A stretch of 64,000 nucleotides of DNA from Hyphomonas sp. Lineage in GTDB: Bacteria > Pseudomonadota > Alphaproteobacteria > Caulobacterales > Hyphomonadaceae. The position numbers and the translations under genes are program-made. Location: contig NZ_WGLO01000008.1 in NCBI RefSeq assembly GCF_016125515.1, positions 186,001-250,000 on the forward strand, written 5' to 3'. The stretch's first letter is position 1, and each line of letters begins with the position of its first letter. The notes under the pieces are model-generated. The model had not been told where the DNA came from. It saw only the letters and a list, made by a program, of their open reading frames with translations, and did no database searches. Below, one piece after another: positions 55,701 to 64,000 of the stretch.

Positions 55701-55996
55701 GTCAGCGACTCCAGCGGCCGGTACAGCGTTCGCGCTTCTTCAGCGGGCCCGCGGCGGGCGCCCAGATCGAGCACTTCCACGGTCAGGATATCTGCCCCTT
55801 TCCCGAATGTCACGATATCGCCGACCGTAAGTGTGGCGCCCGGCTTGCTGGTGCGGCGGGTCTGGCCGGCATGCGAGAGACGCAGACCAGCCTTGCGGAC
55901 ATGCGCGGTCGACAAGGCCCGCGTGCGAAAGAATCGCGCTCGCCAGAGCCACACATCGACCCGCACGGAGGTTTCCGCGCCGACGTCCGGCGTCAT
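55697..55996 (-). CDS. S4-domain RNA-binding protein (HslR-like)
   Basis: A 99-residue protein dominated by an S4 domain (VRVDVWLWRARFFRTRALSTAHVRKAGLRL) with a short basic tail. HslR (Hsp15) binds free 50S subunits carrying stalled peptidyl-tRNA; this protein has the right size and start. It overlaps the helicase stop by 4 bases (ATGA), and the two are adjacent in many alphaproteobacteria, hinting at a shared RNA function. Confidence 0.88.
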   Translation of the reverse strand: MTPDVGAETSVRVDVWLWRARFFRTRALSTAHVRKAGLRLSHAGQTRRTSKPGATLTVGDIVTFGKGADILTVEVLDLGARRGPAEEARTLYRPLESLT

Positions 55997-58731
55997 CTGA
56001 AGGGGCGGTACCGGAAGGCGCCGGGCGCCGGGCCGGGCGAGGGGGCCGGCTTGCGGGCCTGCTTGTTGCGGGCAGGCTTCGGTGGTTTCGGTGGGGGCAG
56101 CAGCGCGGCGAGCGCCGCGAACGGACTATCGGGATCGACCGGTTTGGACCGGCGCTCCGGGGGCCGAGGGCCGCCGCCCTGGCTGCGTTCGGGCCGAGGT
56201 CCGGACCGGTTGTCTGCGCGGTTGCCGGGCCGGCGATCCGGACGCGGGCCCTCCTTGGACGCGCCGCCGTCGGCTTTCGGGTGGGGGCGCCGGGCCGGGC
56301 GCTCATCGCCCTCGGGCCGCGACCGGGCAACATAGCGCCACCGCGTCACCGCGCCGGTTTCGGGATTTTTCTCAGCGGGCGCGATACCAAATCCTTTGAG
56401 CACCGCCGGCCAGTCATCGGCCGGGCAGGAGACGACCGAGGCGAGTTCCATCGGAATCTCGAACGTGCTCTTGCCGGCATCCTTTCGGCGCTTGGCGAGT
56501 TCCCAGCCGAGGCGTTCGGCGAGGTCGGCCCGCACGGCGCGGCGTCCGAAGCGCAGGTAGCCATTGGCGGCAAGGGCGGCTTCCGGCCAGGTGCCATCGA
56601 GGCCGAACGAGCCGGCCCCTTCCGGCGCGAGCGGATATTCCGTGGACGATTCAACGGCTTTAAGGATCGCGATCATGCGCTGCGCGGCCGGCTTCTGTGC
56701 ATCCGGCGCATAGGCGGCGAGGCGGCCCGCGCGGATGCCGGCGGCCTTGAGGGCTTCGCGCTGCTCCGGCGTCAGGCGCGGCGCCGACTCGTCCGTACGC
56801 AGATCAACGGCCGCGCCGCTTTCTAGGATACGGAAGGCGAGGCCGCGCAGCAGGCTTTCCAGCGCTTCGCCGCTGCGGGCAAAGACGAGCCGCGCATGCG
56901 TCGGCAGCACGCGGCCGATCTCGCCGCGCACCCATTCCTCGATCCGCGTCAGCGCCGCCTGGCGTTCGGATGCGTCCGCTTCCAGCGCACCGATCAGTTC
57001 GATGCGCGGCGTCATCCATTGCGCGCCCTTGGCAAGGCGGGCAACAGGCGCGTCCTTGTGCTCGATCTCGGCGGCTTCGGTCAGCTTGAATGCTTCGGCG
57101 GGCGCGGCGGCGATTTCCGCAAGGCGCGCGGTCAACATGGGGCGCACAGCGGCGAGCGCCGCGCCGCGCACAGCCTTGCCTTCCAGCGTTCGCGCATCGA
57201 CCACGGGTTCAAAGGTCAGGCCTCGCAGACGGCCGACCAGATGGCCTTCCACGGTCACGTCGCCGTCGGGCGTCAGTTCAGTCACGAGTGCGTCTTCCTT
57301 CTTCAGGCTTGCGAGCAGCGCGGTGGTGCGCCGGTCCACAAAACGTGCCGTCAGCGCTTCGTGTAGCGCGTCTGACAGGGAGTCTTCAATCTCCCGGGTC
57401 TTCTCTTGCCAATAAGAGGGGTTCTCCAGCCAGTCCTGCCGGTGGGCGGCATAGGTCCAGGTGCGGATCGCGGCGAGGCGTTGTTGAAGCTGGTTGATAT
57501 CGCCGCGCACCGAGGCCAGGTCTTCCATCCGCCGGCTGAGGCCTTCATCAGACAGGCGTGCATCGGGATCGGCCAGGGTTTCGGCAAGGCCCAGCACCAG
57601 CCGTCCGTGACCTTCCGGCCCGGCCTTGCGGAAGTCCGGCAGGCGGGCGAGATCCCAGAGGCGGCGCACCTTGCGCTCACCGGTCACATTGGGTCCGATG
57701 GCTGCGTCTTCGCTCATCCGGCGCAGCACCCATTCATCAAGGGCGCGCGGATTGTGGATCAGCACTGGATTGCCGGACGGGCGTTCGAGCGAACGGATCA
57801 GAGATTTGAGGCTCGAATAGTCGAGCGCAGAATTGCGCCACTGGATCGCATCGACCGGATCGAAGCGGTGGGCCTCGATCGCTTTCCATTCCTCTTCGGC
57901 GAAGGGCGGGCAGCTTCCGGTTTCACCGAATTCGCCATCTGTACGGAACCGGCCGGCGCGGCCGGCGATCTGCGCGCTTTCGGCAAGGCTTAGCGGGCGG
58001 TGCCGGCGGCCGTCGAATTTCGAGCGCGAGGCGAACACGACACGCCCGACATCCAGGTTGAGTCCCATGCCGATGGCATCGGTAGCGACGATGTAATCGA
58101 CCTCGCCGGACTGGTAGAGTGCGACCTGGGCATTTCGGGTGCGGGGGCTGAGCGCGCCCATCACCACCGCGGCGCCGCCCTTCTGCCTGCGAAGCAGTTC
58201 GGCAATCGCGTAGACTTCCTCGGCGCTGAACGCGACGATGGCGGTGCGCTTGGGCAACTTGGTGATCTTGGAGTGACCGGTATAGCGCAGCTCGGAGAAG
58301 CGGGGGCGCGGCTCGGTCTCGACGCCGAGCTTCAGGCTTTTCAGGAGGGCGCGCATGGTGTCGGCGCCGAGCAACAGCGTCTCGTGATTTCCGCGCATGT
58401 GGAGGATGCGGTCGGTGAAGACATGGCCGCGGTCATCGTCTTCGGCGAGCTGGATCTCGTCGATGGCCACGAAGTCGGCCCGAACATCCGCCGGCATCGA
58501 TTCCACCGTGCAGACGAAATAGCGCGCGGTGGGCGGCTGGATACGCTCCTCGCCGGTCAGCAGCGCTGCCGCGGCATAGCCCTTGGCGGCGACCACGCGG
58601 TCATACACCTCACGCGCCAGCAGCCGCAGCGGCAGGCCGATCATACCTGTGCCGTGGGCGAGCATCCGCTCGATGGCGTAATGCGTCTTGCCGGTGTTGG
58701 TGGGGCCGAGGATGGCCTTGAGGACTGTCAT
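55993..58731 (-). CDS. Suv3-like DEAD/DEAH RNA helicase
   Basis: A 912-residue helicase similar to mitochondrial SUV3. Motif I is GPTNTGKT at residues 9-16, motif II DEIQ near 91, and motif VI QIAGRAGRF near 254. A helical SUV3 C-terminal region (about 280-480) follows, then a long tail rich in Arg, Pro and Gly (about 800-912) that is likely disordered and RNA-binding. Mitochondrial SUV3 works with PNPase on RNA decay, and pnp is also in this window, but a bacterial partnership is only inferred. It is the first gene of the helicase-S4-TerB operon. Confidence 0.9.
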   Translation of the reverse strand: MTVLKAILGPTNTGKTHYAIERMLAHGTGMIGLPLRLLAREVYDRVVAAKGYAAAALLTGEERIQPPTARYFVCTVESMPADVRADFVAIDEIQLAEDDDRGHVFTDRILHMRGNHETLLLGADTMRALLKSLKLGVETEPRPRFSELRYTGHSKITKLPKRTAIVAFSAEEVYAIAELLRRQKGGAAVVMGALSPRTRNAQVALYQSGEVDYIVATDAIGMGLNLDVGRVVFASRSKFDGRRHRPLSLAESAQIAGRAGRFRTDGEFGETGSCPPFAEEEWKAIEAHRFDPVDAIQWRNSALDYSSLKSLIRSLERPSGNPVLIHNPRALDEWVLRRMSEDAAIGPNVTGERKVRRLWDLARLPDFRKAGPEGHGRLVLGLAETLADPDARLSDEGLSRRMEDLASVRGDINQLQQRLAAIRTWTYAAHRQDWLENPSYWQEKTREIEDSLSDALHEALTARFVDRRTTALLASLKKEDALVTELTPDGDVTVEGHLVGRLRGLTFEPVVDARTLEGKAVRGAALAAVRPMLTARLAEIAAAPAEAFKLTEAAEIEHKDAPVARLAKGAQWMTPRIELIGALEADASERQAALTRIEEWVRGEIGRVLPTHARLVFARSGEALESLLRGLAFRILESGAAVDLRTDESAPRLTPEQREALKAAGIRAGRLAAYAPDAQKPAAQRMIAILKAVESSTEYPLAPEGAGSFGLDGTWPEAALAANGYLRFGRRAVRADLAERLGWELAKRRKDAGKSTFEIPMELASVVSCPADDWPAVLKGFGIAPAEKNPETGAVTRWRYVARSRPEGDERPARRPHPKADGGASKEGPRPDRRPGNRADNRSGPRPERSQGGGPRPPERRSKPVDPDSPFAALAALLPPPKPPKPARNKQARKPAPSPGPAPGAFRYRPFR

Positions 58732-58765
58732 TGCGGGAGAGGGGTGGGGATGGCCGGGGACGAAG

Positions 58766-59266
58766 TCAAGCGCGGGCGGCGGTGAGGCGCCGGATCATGC
58801 CATGATCGTGCGGATGGAAGGCAGGTGGCAGGAGCGTGCGTCCGTCATAGACCGCACCATCGAGGTTGACCGGGCCCTGGTCATGCCAGAGGCAGATGGC
58901 GCCGCAGAGATTGGCCTGCGTGAGGTTTGCCCGGCTCAGTGAGGCGCCGGTGAAGTCTGCGCCGATCAGGCAGGCGCCCGAGAGGTCAGCCCCCTTCAGG
59001 CAGGCATGACGCAGGGACGCGCCCCGCAGATGGGCCCGGCGTAAGGTGGCCGACATCATCCGGGCATAGTCGAACCGGGCGCCTTCGAGATTGGCCCAGT
59101 CGAGACAGGCTGCGCGCAGTTCGCAGTCCCGGAACACGGCGCCGGAGAGGTCCAGACCGCCGAGATCGGCACGCAGGAAGTCCTGACGCTCGATCGATGC
59201 GCCGCGCAGGTCGGCGAGACCGAGTTCCATTACCCGTTCAGAATCCATGTACCGGATCGCAACCAC
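58766..59266 (-). CDS. Pentapeptide-repeat protein
   Basis: A protein of about 166 residues consisting almost wholly of A(D/N)LxX repeats: LADLRGASIERQDFLRADLGGLDLSGAVF, LRGASLRHACLKGADLSGACLIGADFTGASLSRANLTQANL. This forms a right-handed quadrilateral helix. A GTG at 59266 has GGGAG seven bases upstream and is my choice; the ATG at 59248 has no ribosome site but is possible (160 residues). Some such proteins protect DNA gyrase from quinolones, but most have other or unknown roles, and the short N-terminus gives no clue. Confidence 0.8.
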   Translation of the reverse strand: MVAIRYMDSERVMELGLADLRGASIERQDFLRADLGGLDLSGAVFRDCELRAACLDWANLEGARFDYARMMSATLRRAHLRGASLRHACLKGADLSGACLIGADFTGASLSRANLTQANLCGAICLWHDQGPVNLDGAVYDGRTLLPPAFHPHDHGMIRRLTAARA

Positions 59267-59401
59267 GCCCAGCTCCCATTCCCGCGGGGCAGGATGGGGT
59301 GATTGGCGGCGGGGCGCAATCTCTCTCCTGCCGGGTTTCCGTTTGACCCTGCACCGGGGGTTGGATACCCGGGAGGACGCGTTTCTGAAGGCGGCTTTCC
59401 C

Positions 59402-60223
59402 ATGCAGGTCCATCGCTCCCTCCTGTTCGTGCCTGGTGCGCGGCCGGACCGTTTCGGCAAGGCGGCCGCCGCTGGCGCGGACGCCGTGATCATCGACCTA
59501 GAGGATGCCGTTCGGCCGGAAGACAAGGCGCAGGCCCGGGCGGCGGCGCTGGACTGGCTGGCGGCAGGAGCGGCCGGGCCGGTCGGCCTGCGGATCAATT
59601 CGCCACGCACGGCGTTCGGCTGCGCCGACCTTGCCGCGCTGGCGGCGGCCAGTGCGGCGCGGCGGGCAGCTTTCGTGATGGTGCCCAAGTCCGAGACGGC
59701 GGTCGACCTCGAGATCGTTGCCGAGGCGCTCGGCTGGCCGGCGCCGCTGATCGCGGTGATCGAGAGCGGCCGCGCCCTGGCGAATGCCTTTGCGATTGCG
59801 GCGCAGGCGGCCGGCGGCGTACTGTTCGGCGGCGTCGATTTTTCCGCCAGCCTCGGCGCCGACGTGAACGACTGGGACGCGATGCTGACGGCGCGCGGCA
59901 CGGTTGCCGCCGCCTGCGGCGCCGCCGGGGTGCCGGCCTATGATGTGCCCTTCCTCGATACGGGGGATACGGAGGGTCTCGCCGAGACGACACGCCGGGC
60001 GAAGGCCGTCGGATTTTCTGGACGCGCCTGCATCCATCCGGACCAGGTCGCGGCGGTGAACACCGTATTCACGCCGAGCGCGGCCGAGATTGCTGAAGCC
60101 CGCGCCGTGCTAACCGCGATGGAGGCGGCGGGCGGCGGAGTGGTGCTACATCACGGCAAGATGATCGACCGGCCCGTAGTGCTGGCGGCTGAGCGCGTGC
60201 TGTCGCGGGTGCGATCGGATTGA
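59402..60223 (+). CDS. CoA ester lyase, CitE/HpcH-like
   Basis: A 273-residue TIM-barrel enzyme of the citrate lyase beta-subunit-like family, which includes malyl-, citramalyl- and methylmalyl-CoA lyases. Key segments: RSLLFVPGARPDRFGKA, DAVIIDLEDAV (metal Glu/Asp), PLIAVIESGRAL, GGVDFSASLG and GFSGRACIHPDQV. Start MQVHRSLL at 59402. The citrate lyase alpha and gamma subunits are absent, so it is a stand-alone CoA ester lyase. The substrate is unknown. Confidence 0.87.
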   Translation: MQVHRSLLFVPGARPDRFGKAAAAGADAVIIDLEDAVRPEDKAQARAAALDWLAAGAAGPVGLRINSPRTAFGCADLAALAAASAARRAAFVMVPKSETAVDLEIVAEALGWPAPLIAVIESGRALANAFAIAAQAAGGVLFGGVDFSASLGADVNDWDAMLTARGTVAAACGAAGVPAYDVPFLDTGDTEGLAETTRRAKAVGFSGRACIHPDQVAAVNTVFTPSAAEIAEARAVLTAMEAAGGGVVLHHGKMIDRPVVLAAERVLSRVRSD

Positions 60224-60265
60224 GTGGACGTGTGCCGTGCGCGGCGGATTGAAGGAAAGACTGTT

Positions 60266-60826
60266 ATGATGCTCCGTATTCCTACAATATTGGCCGCCGC
60301 CCTTCTGGCGCTGTCGGCTTGTGTGGCCGGGCCATCCGGGCGAGCAAAGGATGCGCCTCCGCTGGAGGCGGTCGCGTCTGTCGATATCGCGCGCTACATG
60401 GGGCTCTGGTATGAGATCGCCCGGTATCCGACGAGCTTCCAGAAGGATTGCGAAGGCACGACCGCCCAGTACACGCTGCGCGACGATAGTCGGGTCGACG
60501 TGGTCAATACCTGCCGCTTCGGCACGAAGGATGGCGAGCCGCGGTCGGCCGAGGCGGTGGCCCGCGTCATGGAGGGCTCGAACGGTGCCCGGGTCTTCGT
60601 GAACTTCGCGCCCATTCCGCTGCCGGCGGGGCGGGGTAATTACTGGATCATCCATCTCGACGAAGGCTATCAGCATGCCCTTATCGGAGAACCATCGGGA
60701 CGCTTTCTCTGGATGCTTTCGCGAACGCCGACGGTGACGCCGGAGGTGCGCGCCGAGTTGGATGCAGCGGCAAAGGCAAAGGGGTATGACCTCAGTATGC
60801 TGAAGGAAACGCTTCAGGAACCTTGA
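60266..60826 (+). CDS. Bacterial lipocalin (Blc-like lipoprotein)
   Basis: A 186-residue outer-membrane lipoprotein candidate. The signal peptide ends LALSAC, with Cys19 lipidated. The mature domain is a lipocalin: YMGLWYEIARYPTSFQKDC (GxW motif), AQYTLRDDSRVDVVNTC, NYWIIHLDEGYQHALIGEPSGRFLWMLSRTP. Blc-type proteins bind fatty acids and lysophospholipids and are often stress-induced. AAGGAAAG at 60252 supports the first of two tandem ATGs. The TrmO-like gene follows after 10 bases. Confidence 0.9.
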   Translation: MMLRIPTILAAALLALSACVAGPSGRAKDAPPLEAVASVDIARYMGLWYEIARYPTSFQKDCEGTTAQYTLRDDSRVDVVNTCRFGTKDGEPRSAEAVARVMEGSNGARVFVNFAPIPLPAGRGNYWIIHLDEGYQHALIGEPSGRFLWMLSRTPTVTPEVRAELDAAAKAKGYDLSMLKETLQEP

Positions 60827-60836
60827 GGAGGAGCAC

Positions 60837-61298
60837 ATGACGGACATCACGGTTTCACCGGTGGCTCATGTCCGCGGGGGCCGCGCCGAGGCGAAGGACG
60901 ATCACTGGGGCGAGGAGCAGGCGCGTATCGTGCTGGCTGACACGCTGCCCGCTGAGGCGCTGATGGGGCTCGATGCGTTCAGTCATGCGGAGATCCTGTT
61001 CCATTTCCATCTGGTGCCGGACGAAAAGATCGAGACCGGAGCGCGCCATCCTCGGGGCAATCCGGACTGGCCGCGGATCGGCATCTTCGCCCAGCGCGGC
61101 AAGAACCGCCCGAACCGGCTTGGCGTGACAGTCTGCCGGATCGTCTCGGTTTCGGGCCGGGAGATGATCGTCGAGGGGCTGGACGCCATCGACGGCACAC
61201 CGGTGATCGACATCAAGCCGGTGATGCGGGAATTCCTGCCTCGCGGCGAGGTGCGCCAGGCTGACTGGGCGAGCGCGCTGATGGCGCAGTATTGGTGA
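60837..61298 (+). CDS. TsaA/TrmO-like tRNA methyltransferase
   Basis: A 153-residue SAM-dependent enzyme of the TrmO family; characterised members methylate t6A37 of tRNA-Thr. The pattern is right: FSHAEILFHFHLVPDE, HPRGNPDWPRIGIFAQRGKNRPNRLGVTVCRI and GLDAIDGTPVIDIKPVMREF. It lacks the C-terminal extension of E. coli TrmO, so its substrate could differ. GAGGAGGAGCAC immediately upstream is a very strong ribosome site. Confidence 0.83.
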   Translation: MTDITVSPVAHVRGGRAEAKDDHWGEEQARIVLADTLPAEALMGLDAFSHAEILFHFHLVPDEKIETGARHPRGNPDWPRIGIFAQRGKNRPNRLGVTVCRIVSVSGREMIVEGLDAIDGTPVIDIKPVMREFLPRGEVRQADWASALMAQYW

Positions 61299-61661
61299 GG
61301 CTTCGGCGTTTTCGTTTGCCTTGCCCCACCCTCCCTAAAATGGGGAGGGGACATGTCACTCTATGTGACGCGCTCAGCCAGCCCAACGGTGCAGCCTGTC
61401 CCCTCACCGGTGGCGGAGAGGGTCAGGGCGGCGCCGAGGCCTAGCACGAACATCCGGACCTTCAGGGCCGTCCAGGAGAGGTGTTTGCGGATAAGGGCGC
61501 TTGGCGCCCGCGGAGACGCCCGAGCTTCGACCTCGCTCAGCATGAGTTGGGCGGGGTTGGGGCCGAGCGGGGGGCGAGGTTTGTGGGCGGGGCGGGTTGC
61601 CCGGCGCGGGGGCGATGGGCTAGAGCGCAGGGCTTCAAACTTCCAGCGTCAGGAGCCTTCG
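61299..61661. repeat. Intergenic region with repeat-like palindromes
   Basis: A 363-bp gap that codes for nothing convincing. It starts with a 7-bp stem CCCTCCC/GGGAGGG around TAAAATG (61329-61349), immediately followed by GTCAC-TCTAT-GTGAC (61355-61369). The remainder is low-complexity and G-rich (61545-61620). The look is that of a dispersed intergenic repeat plus the yebC promoter, but one window cannot show copies. A 60-codon open frame on the minus strand (61361-61543) has no ribosome site and I do not call it. Confidence 0.4.
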
Positions 61662-62417
61662 ATGGCCGGTCATAGCAAATGGGCCAACATCCAGCACCGC
61701 AAGGGCAAGCAGGACAAGAAACGCGCCGTCCTGTTCTCGCGCCTCTCGAAAGAGATCACGGTGGCCTCGAAAATGGGCGGGCCGGACCCGAACATGAACC
61801 CGCGCCTGCGCCTTGCCGTGCAGAACGCCAAGGGCGCGTCTGTGCCCAAGGACAATATCCAGCGCGCCATCGACAAAGGCCAGAGCGGCGGCGGTGCTGA
61901 TTATGCCGACATCCGCTATGAAGGCGTCGGCCCCGGCGGCGTCGGCATCATCATCGAGGCCTCGACCGACAACAAGAACCGCACCGCGACCGACGTGCGC
62001 TCCGCCTTCGCCAAGAATGGCGGCGCACTCGGCACGACCGGTTCGGTATCCTTCAATTTCGACCAGCTGGGCGAATATGAATTCCCGCTGGAGGCCGGCA
62101 CGCCGGACGAGGTGATGGAAGCGGCGATCATGGCCGGCGCGCAGGACGTGGAGTCCGACGAGGAAAGCCACTGGATCTATACCGCGCGGGAAGATTTCGC
62201 GGCGGTCGGCACCGCTCTGGCGGAAGCCTTCGGCGAGAAGGTCGAGCCGAAATCGGCGAAGATTATCTGGAAGCCGAAGGTCAATGTGGCGGTCTCGGGC
62301 GAAGCAGCAGACCAGCTGATGAAGCTGCTCGATGTGCTCGACGAACTCGATGACGTGCAGAACGTGTTCGATAATTCCGAACTTTCGGAAGAGGAAATGG
62401 CGCGGCTGGCGGGCTAG
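61662..62417 (+). CDS. yebC: YebC/TACO1-family translation regulator
   Basis: A 251-residue protein of a nearly universal family, long annotated as transcriptional regulator; recent work links YebC-type proteins to relief of ribosome stalling at polyproline. The start [22 protein letters not shown] at 61662 is diagnostic. [25 protein letters not shown] and [23 protein letters not shown] follow. Polyproline-containing proteins occur in this window (39806-40561 and 49565-51271). The long in-frame extension upstream is not real. Confidence 0.94.
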   Translation: MAGHSKWANIQHRKGKQDKKRAVLFSRLSKEITVASKMGGPDPNMNPRLRLAVQNAKGASVPKDNIQRAIDKGQSGGGADYADIRYEGVGPGGVGIIIEASTDNKNRTATDVRSAFAKNGGALGTTGSVSFNFDQLGEYEFPLEAGTPDEVMEAAIMAGAQDVESDEESHWIYTAREDFAAVGTALAEAFGEKVEPKSAKIIWKPKVNVAVSGEAADQLMKLLDVLDELDDVQNVFDNSELSEEEMARLAG

Positions 62418-62446
62418 GCCCGAAGCGGCCGGGGAACGGGGATATC

Positions 62447-62884
62447 ATGCGGATTGCCATGACTTCGGATCATGCGGCTGTCGGGCTGAAGGCGGCGCTG
62501 ACGGATTGGCTGCGCGCGGAAGGCCATGAGGTCGAAGATCTGGGTACGGATGGCGAGGCGAGTGTCGACTATCCGGATTTCGGCTACCGGCTGGCCGGGC
62601 ATATTGCGGCCGGCAAGGCCGAACGCGGCGTTGCGCTGTGCGGCACCGGCATCGGAATTTCCATCGCGGTCAACCGCCATCCGGGCGTGCGGTGCGCGCT
62701 GGTGTCCGAACCACTGTCGGCGACGCTGTCGCGCGAGCACAATGATGCCAATGTGATCGCTATGGGCGCGCGCATCATCGGCATCGAAATGGCCAAGGCC
62801 TGCCTTACGGCCTTCCTGACGACGCCCTTCGGCGGCGACCGTCATGCCCGCCGTGTCGGCAAGCTGGGCCAGCCGCCGGTCTGA
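62447..62884 (+). CDS. rpiB: Ribose-5-phosphate isomerase B
   Basis: A 145-residue RpiB/LacAB-type sugar-phosphate isomerase interconverting ribose 5-phosphate and ribulose 5-phosphate. SDHAAVGLKAAL, GTDGEASVDYPDFG, the active-site Cys in ALCGTGIGISIAVNR and EHNDANVIAMGARIIG are all present. It follows yebC by 29 bases in the same direction. In many alphaproteobacteria glyA comes next; here a GNAT gene does. Confidence 0.94.
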   Translation: MRIAMTSDHAAVGLKAALTDWLRAEGHEVEDLGTDGEASVDYPDFGYRLAGHIAAGKAERGVALCGTGIGISIAVNRHPGVRCALVSEPLSATLSREHNDANVIAMGARIIGIEMAKACLTAFLTTPFGGDRHARRVGKLGQPPV

Positions 62885-62891
62885 GCGCGCC

Positions 62892-63317
62892 ATGATCAAG
62901 ATCGAACAGCCCGGAGCCGCCGACATCGATATCCTGCATGCGATGCTGCGGGAAACCTACTGGTCGCCCGGCGTGCCGCGCGACACGGTGGAGCGAGGTT
63001 GCGCCAACTCGATCTGCGCGATTGCCCGCGACGGCAACGGGACGCTGATCGGCTTTGCCCGGACCATCACCGACCGGACGGTGTTTGCCTGGGTCTGCGA
63101 CGTGATCGTGGCGCCGGAACACCGGGGCAAGGGACTCGGCCGCGGCCTGGTGCGTTCACTGATGGAACATCCGGACATGCAGACCGTGAGACGCTGGATG
63201 CTCGGCACGGCGGATGCGCACGGCGTCTATGCCGAACTGGGCTTCGGCCCGATCAGGGCGCCCCAGCGTCTGATGGACCTGATCAAGCCCGCGCATTACG
63301 CGAAGCCCGAAAGCTGA
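62892..63317 (+). CDS. GNAT-family N-acetyltransferase
   Basis: A 141-residue acetyl-CoA-dependent transferase. The acetyl-CoA site is VCDVIVAPEHRGKGLGRGLVRSL near residue 75, followed by YAELGFGPI. The start at 62892 comes 7 bases after rpiB and is chosen over an in-frame start inside rpiB. Substrate unknown; the N-terminal IEQPGAADIDILHAMLRETYWSPGVPRD resembles small-molecule or antibiotic-type GNAT proteins of general annotation. Confidence 0.85.
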   Translation: MIKIEQPGAADIDILHAMLRETYWSPGVPRDTVERGCANSICAIARDGNGTLIGFARTITDRTVFAWVCDVIVAPEHRGKGLGRGLVRSLMEHPDMQTVRRWMLGTADAHGVYAELGFGPIRAPQRLMDLIKPAHYAKPES

Positions 63318-63333
63318 CGCCGGCAAGGCGCTT

Positions 63334-64000
63334 CTAGGACCCGAGCCCCAGGCTTTCCAGTATAGTTTCGGTGTCGGCGCCGAGCCGCGGCGGGGGCAGG
63401 CGGTGGCTGCTGGCTGGCGTTTCCGAGAAAGCGACGGGGTGGCGCATCGAGCGGTATTCGCCGATCTCCGGGCTCGAGACCTTTTCGAAGAAGTCCGTGG
63501 CGACGAGGTGGGCGTCGGTCAGGACTTCCGGCAGCGTATTGTAGCGCATCGCGGGGATATTCGCCTTGTCGAGCAGTTCCAGCCATTCGTCCGTGGTCCG
63601 CGTGGCGGTGACGTGTTCGATGAGAGCATAGAGGGCGCCGGTATTTTCGGTGCGGGCGGCATAGGTGCTGAAGCGCGGGTCCTTGAAGACGTCTGGCTGG
63701 CCGCCGATTTCGAAGAAGGTTTCCCATTGCTGGTCCGAGTACGGAACAAGACCGATATAGCCATCGAGCGTGGGGTAGGGGCGCCGGTTCGGGTTGACCG
63801 AACGGGTATAGGCGAGCCTGCCCTTGGGCGGGATGAAGGTCTCGCCATAGAGGTTCTCGACCATGTTGAAGAAGGTGAAGCATTCCAGCATCGGCACCTG
63901 CACGAACTGGCCTTCGCCGGCGCGGGCCTTGTGAAAAAGGGCGGCGAGGGTTGCGTAGGTAGCGAACAGGCCGGCCGTCTTGTCGGCGACGAGGGATGGG
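63334..64000 (-). CDS. CaiB/BaiF family III CoA-transferase (5' end beyond window)
   Basis: The visible 222 C-terminal residues belong to a family III acyl-CoA transferase: DKTAGLFATYATLAALFHKARAGEGQFVQVPMLE, GETFIPPKGRLAYTRSVNPNRRPYPTLDGYIGLVPY, and a helical tail ending RLGADTETILESLG. The N-terminal half with the catalytic Asp lies outside the window. These enzymes move CoA between carboxylic acids; the substrate cannot be read here. It converges on the GNAT gene with a 16-base gap. Confidence 0.9.
   Translation of the reverse strand, partial: PSLVADKTAGLFATYATLAALFHKARAGEGQFVQVPMLECFTFFNMVENLYGETFIPPKGRLAYTRSVNPNRRPYPTLDGYIGLVPYSDQQWETFFEIGGQPDVFKDPRFSTYAARTENTGALYALIEHVTATRTTDEWLELLDKANIPAMRYNTLPEVLTDAHLVATDFFEKVSSPEIGEYRSMRHPVAFSETPASSHRLPPPRLGADTETILESLGLGS

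Noticed and set aside
61361-61543. 60-codon minus-strand frame upstream of yebC
   Set aside because: No ribosome site, and its sequence is what the repeat-like intergenic DNA would give by chance.
61353-61661. In-frame extension upstream of yebC
   Set aside because: Low-complexity sequence; the diagnostic MAGHSKW start is at 61662.

Overview
The window is a gene-dense, high-GC stretch of bacterial chromosome with no rRNA, tRNA, CRISPR, prophage or insertion sequence that I could recognise. Gene content and order point to an alphaproteobacterium. A Hyphomonadaceae/Caulobacterales-type organism is my best guess, made from family resemblance and not from any search. The evidence is the order miaB-phoH-ybeY-corC-lnt-HTH-trmB followed by rimP-nusA-ylxR-infB-rbfA-truB-rpsO-pnp, the neighbourhood Suv3-like helicase/S4 protein/fdxA/carD, and the fabA/fabI pair.

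Left part (1-15.3 kb). A partial uppP (cell-wall lipid carrier recycling) is divergent from gltD-gltB (ammonia assimilation), whose leader carries two matching near-palindromes 73 bp apart. Then comes lipid and CoA metabolism: a lone acyl-CoA carboxylase carboxyltransferase subunit with a DUF4349 lipoprotein, an SCP2 lipid-binding protein, an alpha/beta hydrolase, an AMP-forming acyl-CoA ligase, an MDR-type oxidoreductase and a sodium:alanine symporter.

Central part (15.4-36 kb). This is the information-processing core. miaB, phoH, ybeY, corC, lnt, an XRE regulator and trmB form a tight operon. cspA, with a structured leader, separates it from rimP-nusA-ylxR-infB-(PH-like membrane protein)-rbfA. 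The block is then interrupted by a DUF6232 gene and an ohr/ohrR peroxide-defence pair before truB, and by an alcohol dehydrogenase and a decayed DUF2721 pseudogene before rpsO-pnp. The operators and terminators here are unusually readable.

Right part (36-64 kb). Mixed housekeeping and accessory genes: a PLP decarboxylase, uridine kinase, CAP-domain protein, nitroreductase/lipoprotein pair, a yjhX-family gene behind a remarkable nested RNA-like leader with a nine-codon ORF, fabI and fabA with a 25-codon membrane ORF between them, a 2-hydroxyacid dehydrogenase, proA-nadD-moeB, a TIR-transmembrane-sulfatase-fold receptor coupled to a DUF2785 lipoprotein, a second acyl-CoA ligase, carD, fdxA, terB-like, S4 and Suv3-like helicase genes, a pentapeptide-repeat protein, a CitE-like lyase, a lipocalin, a TrmO-like methyltransferase, yebC, rpiB, a GNAT acetyltransferase and a partial CoA-transferase.

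The two most interesting items are the yjhX leader (40922-41146), which looks like an undescribed cis-regulatory RNA, and the one-protein TIR receptor (49565-51271) with its lipoprotein partner.
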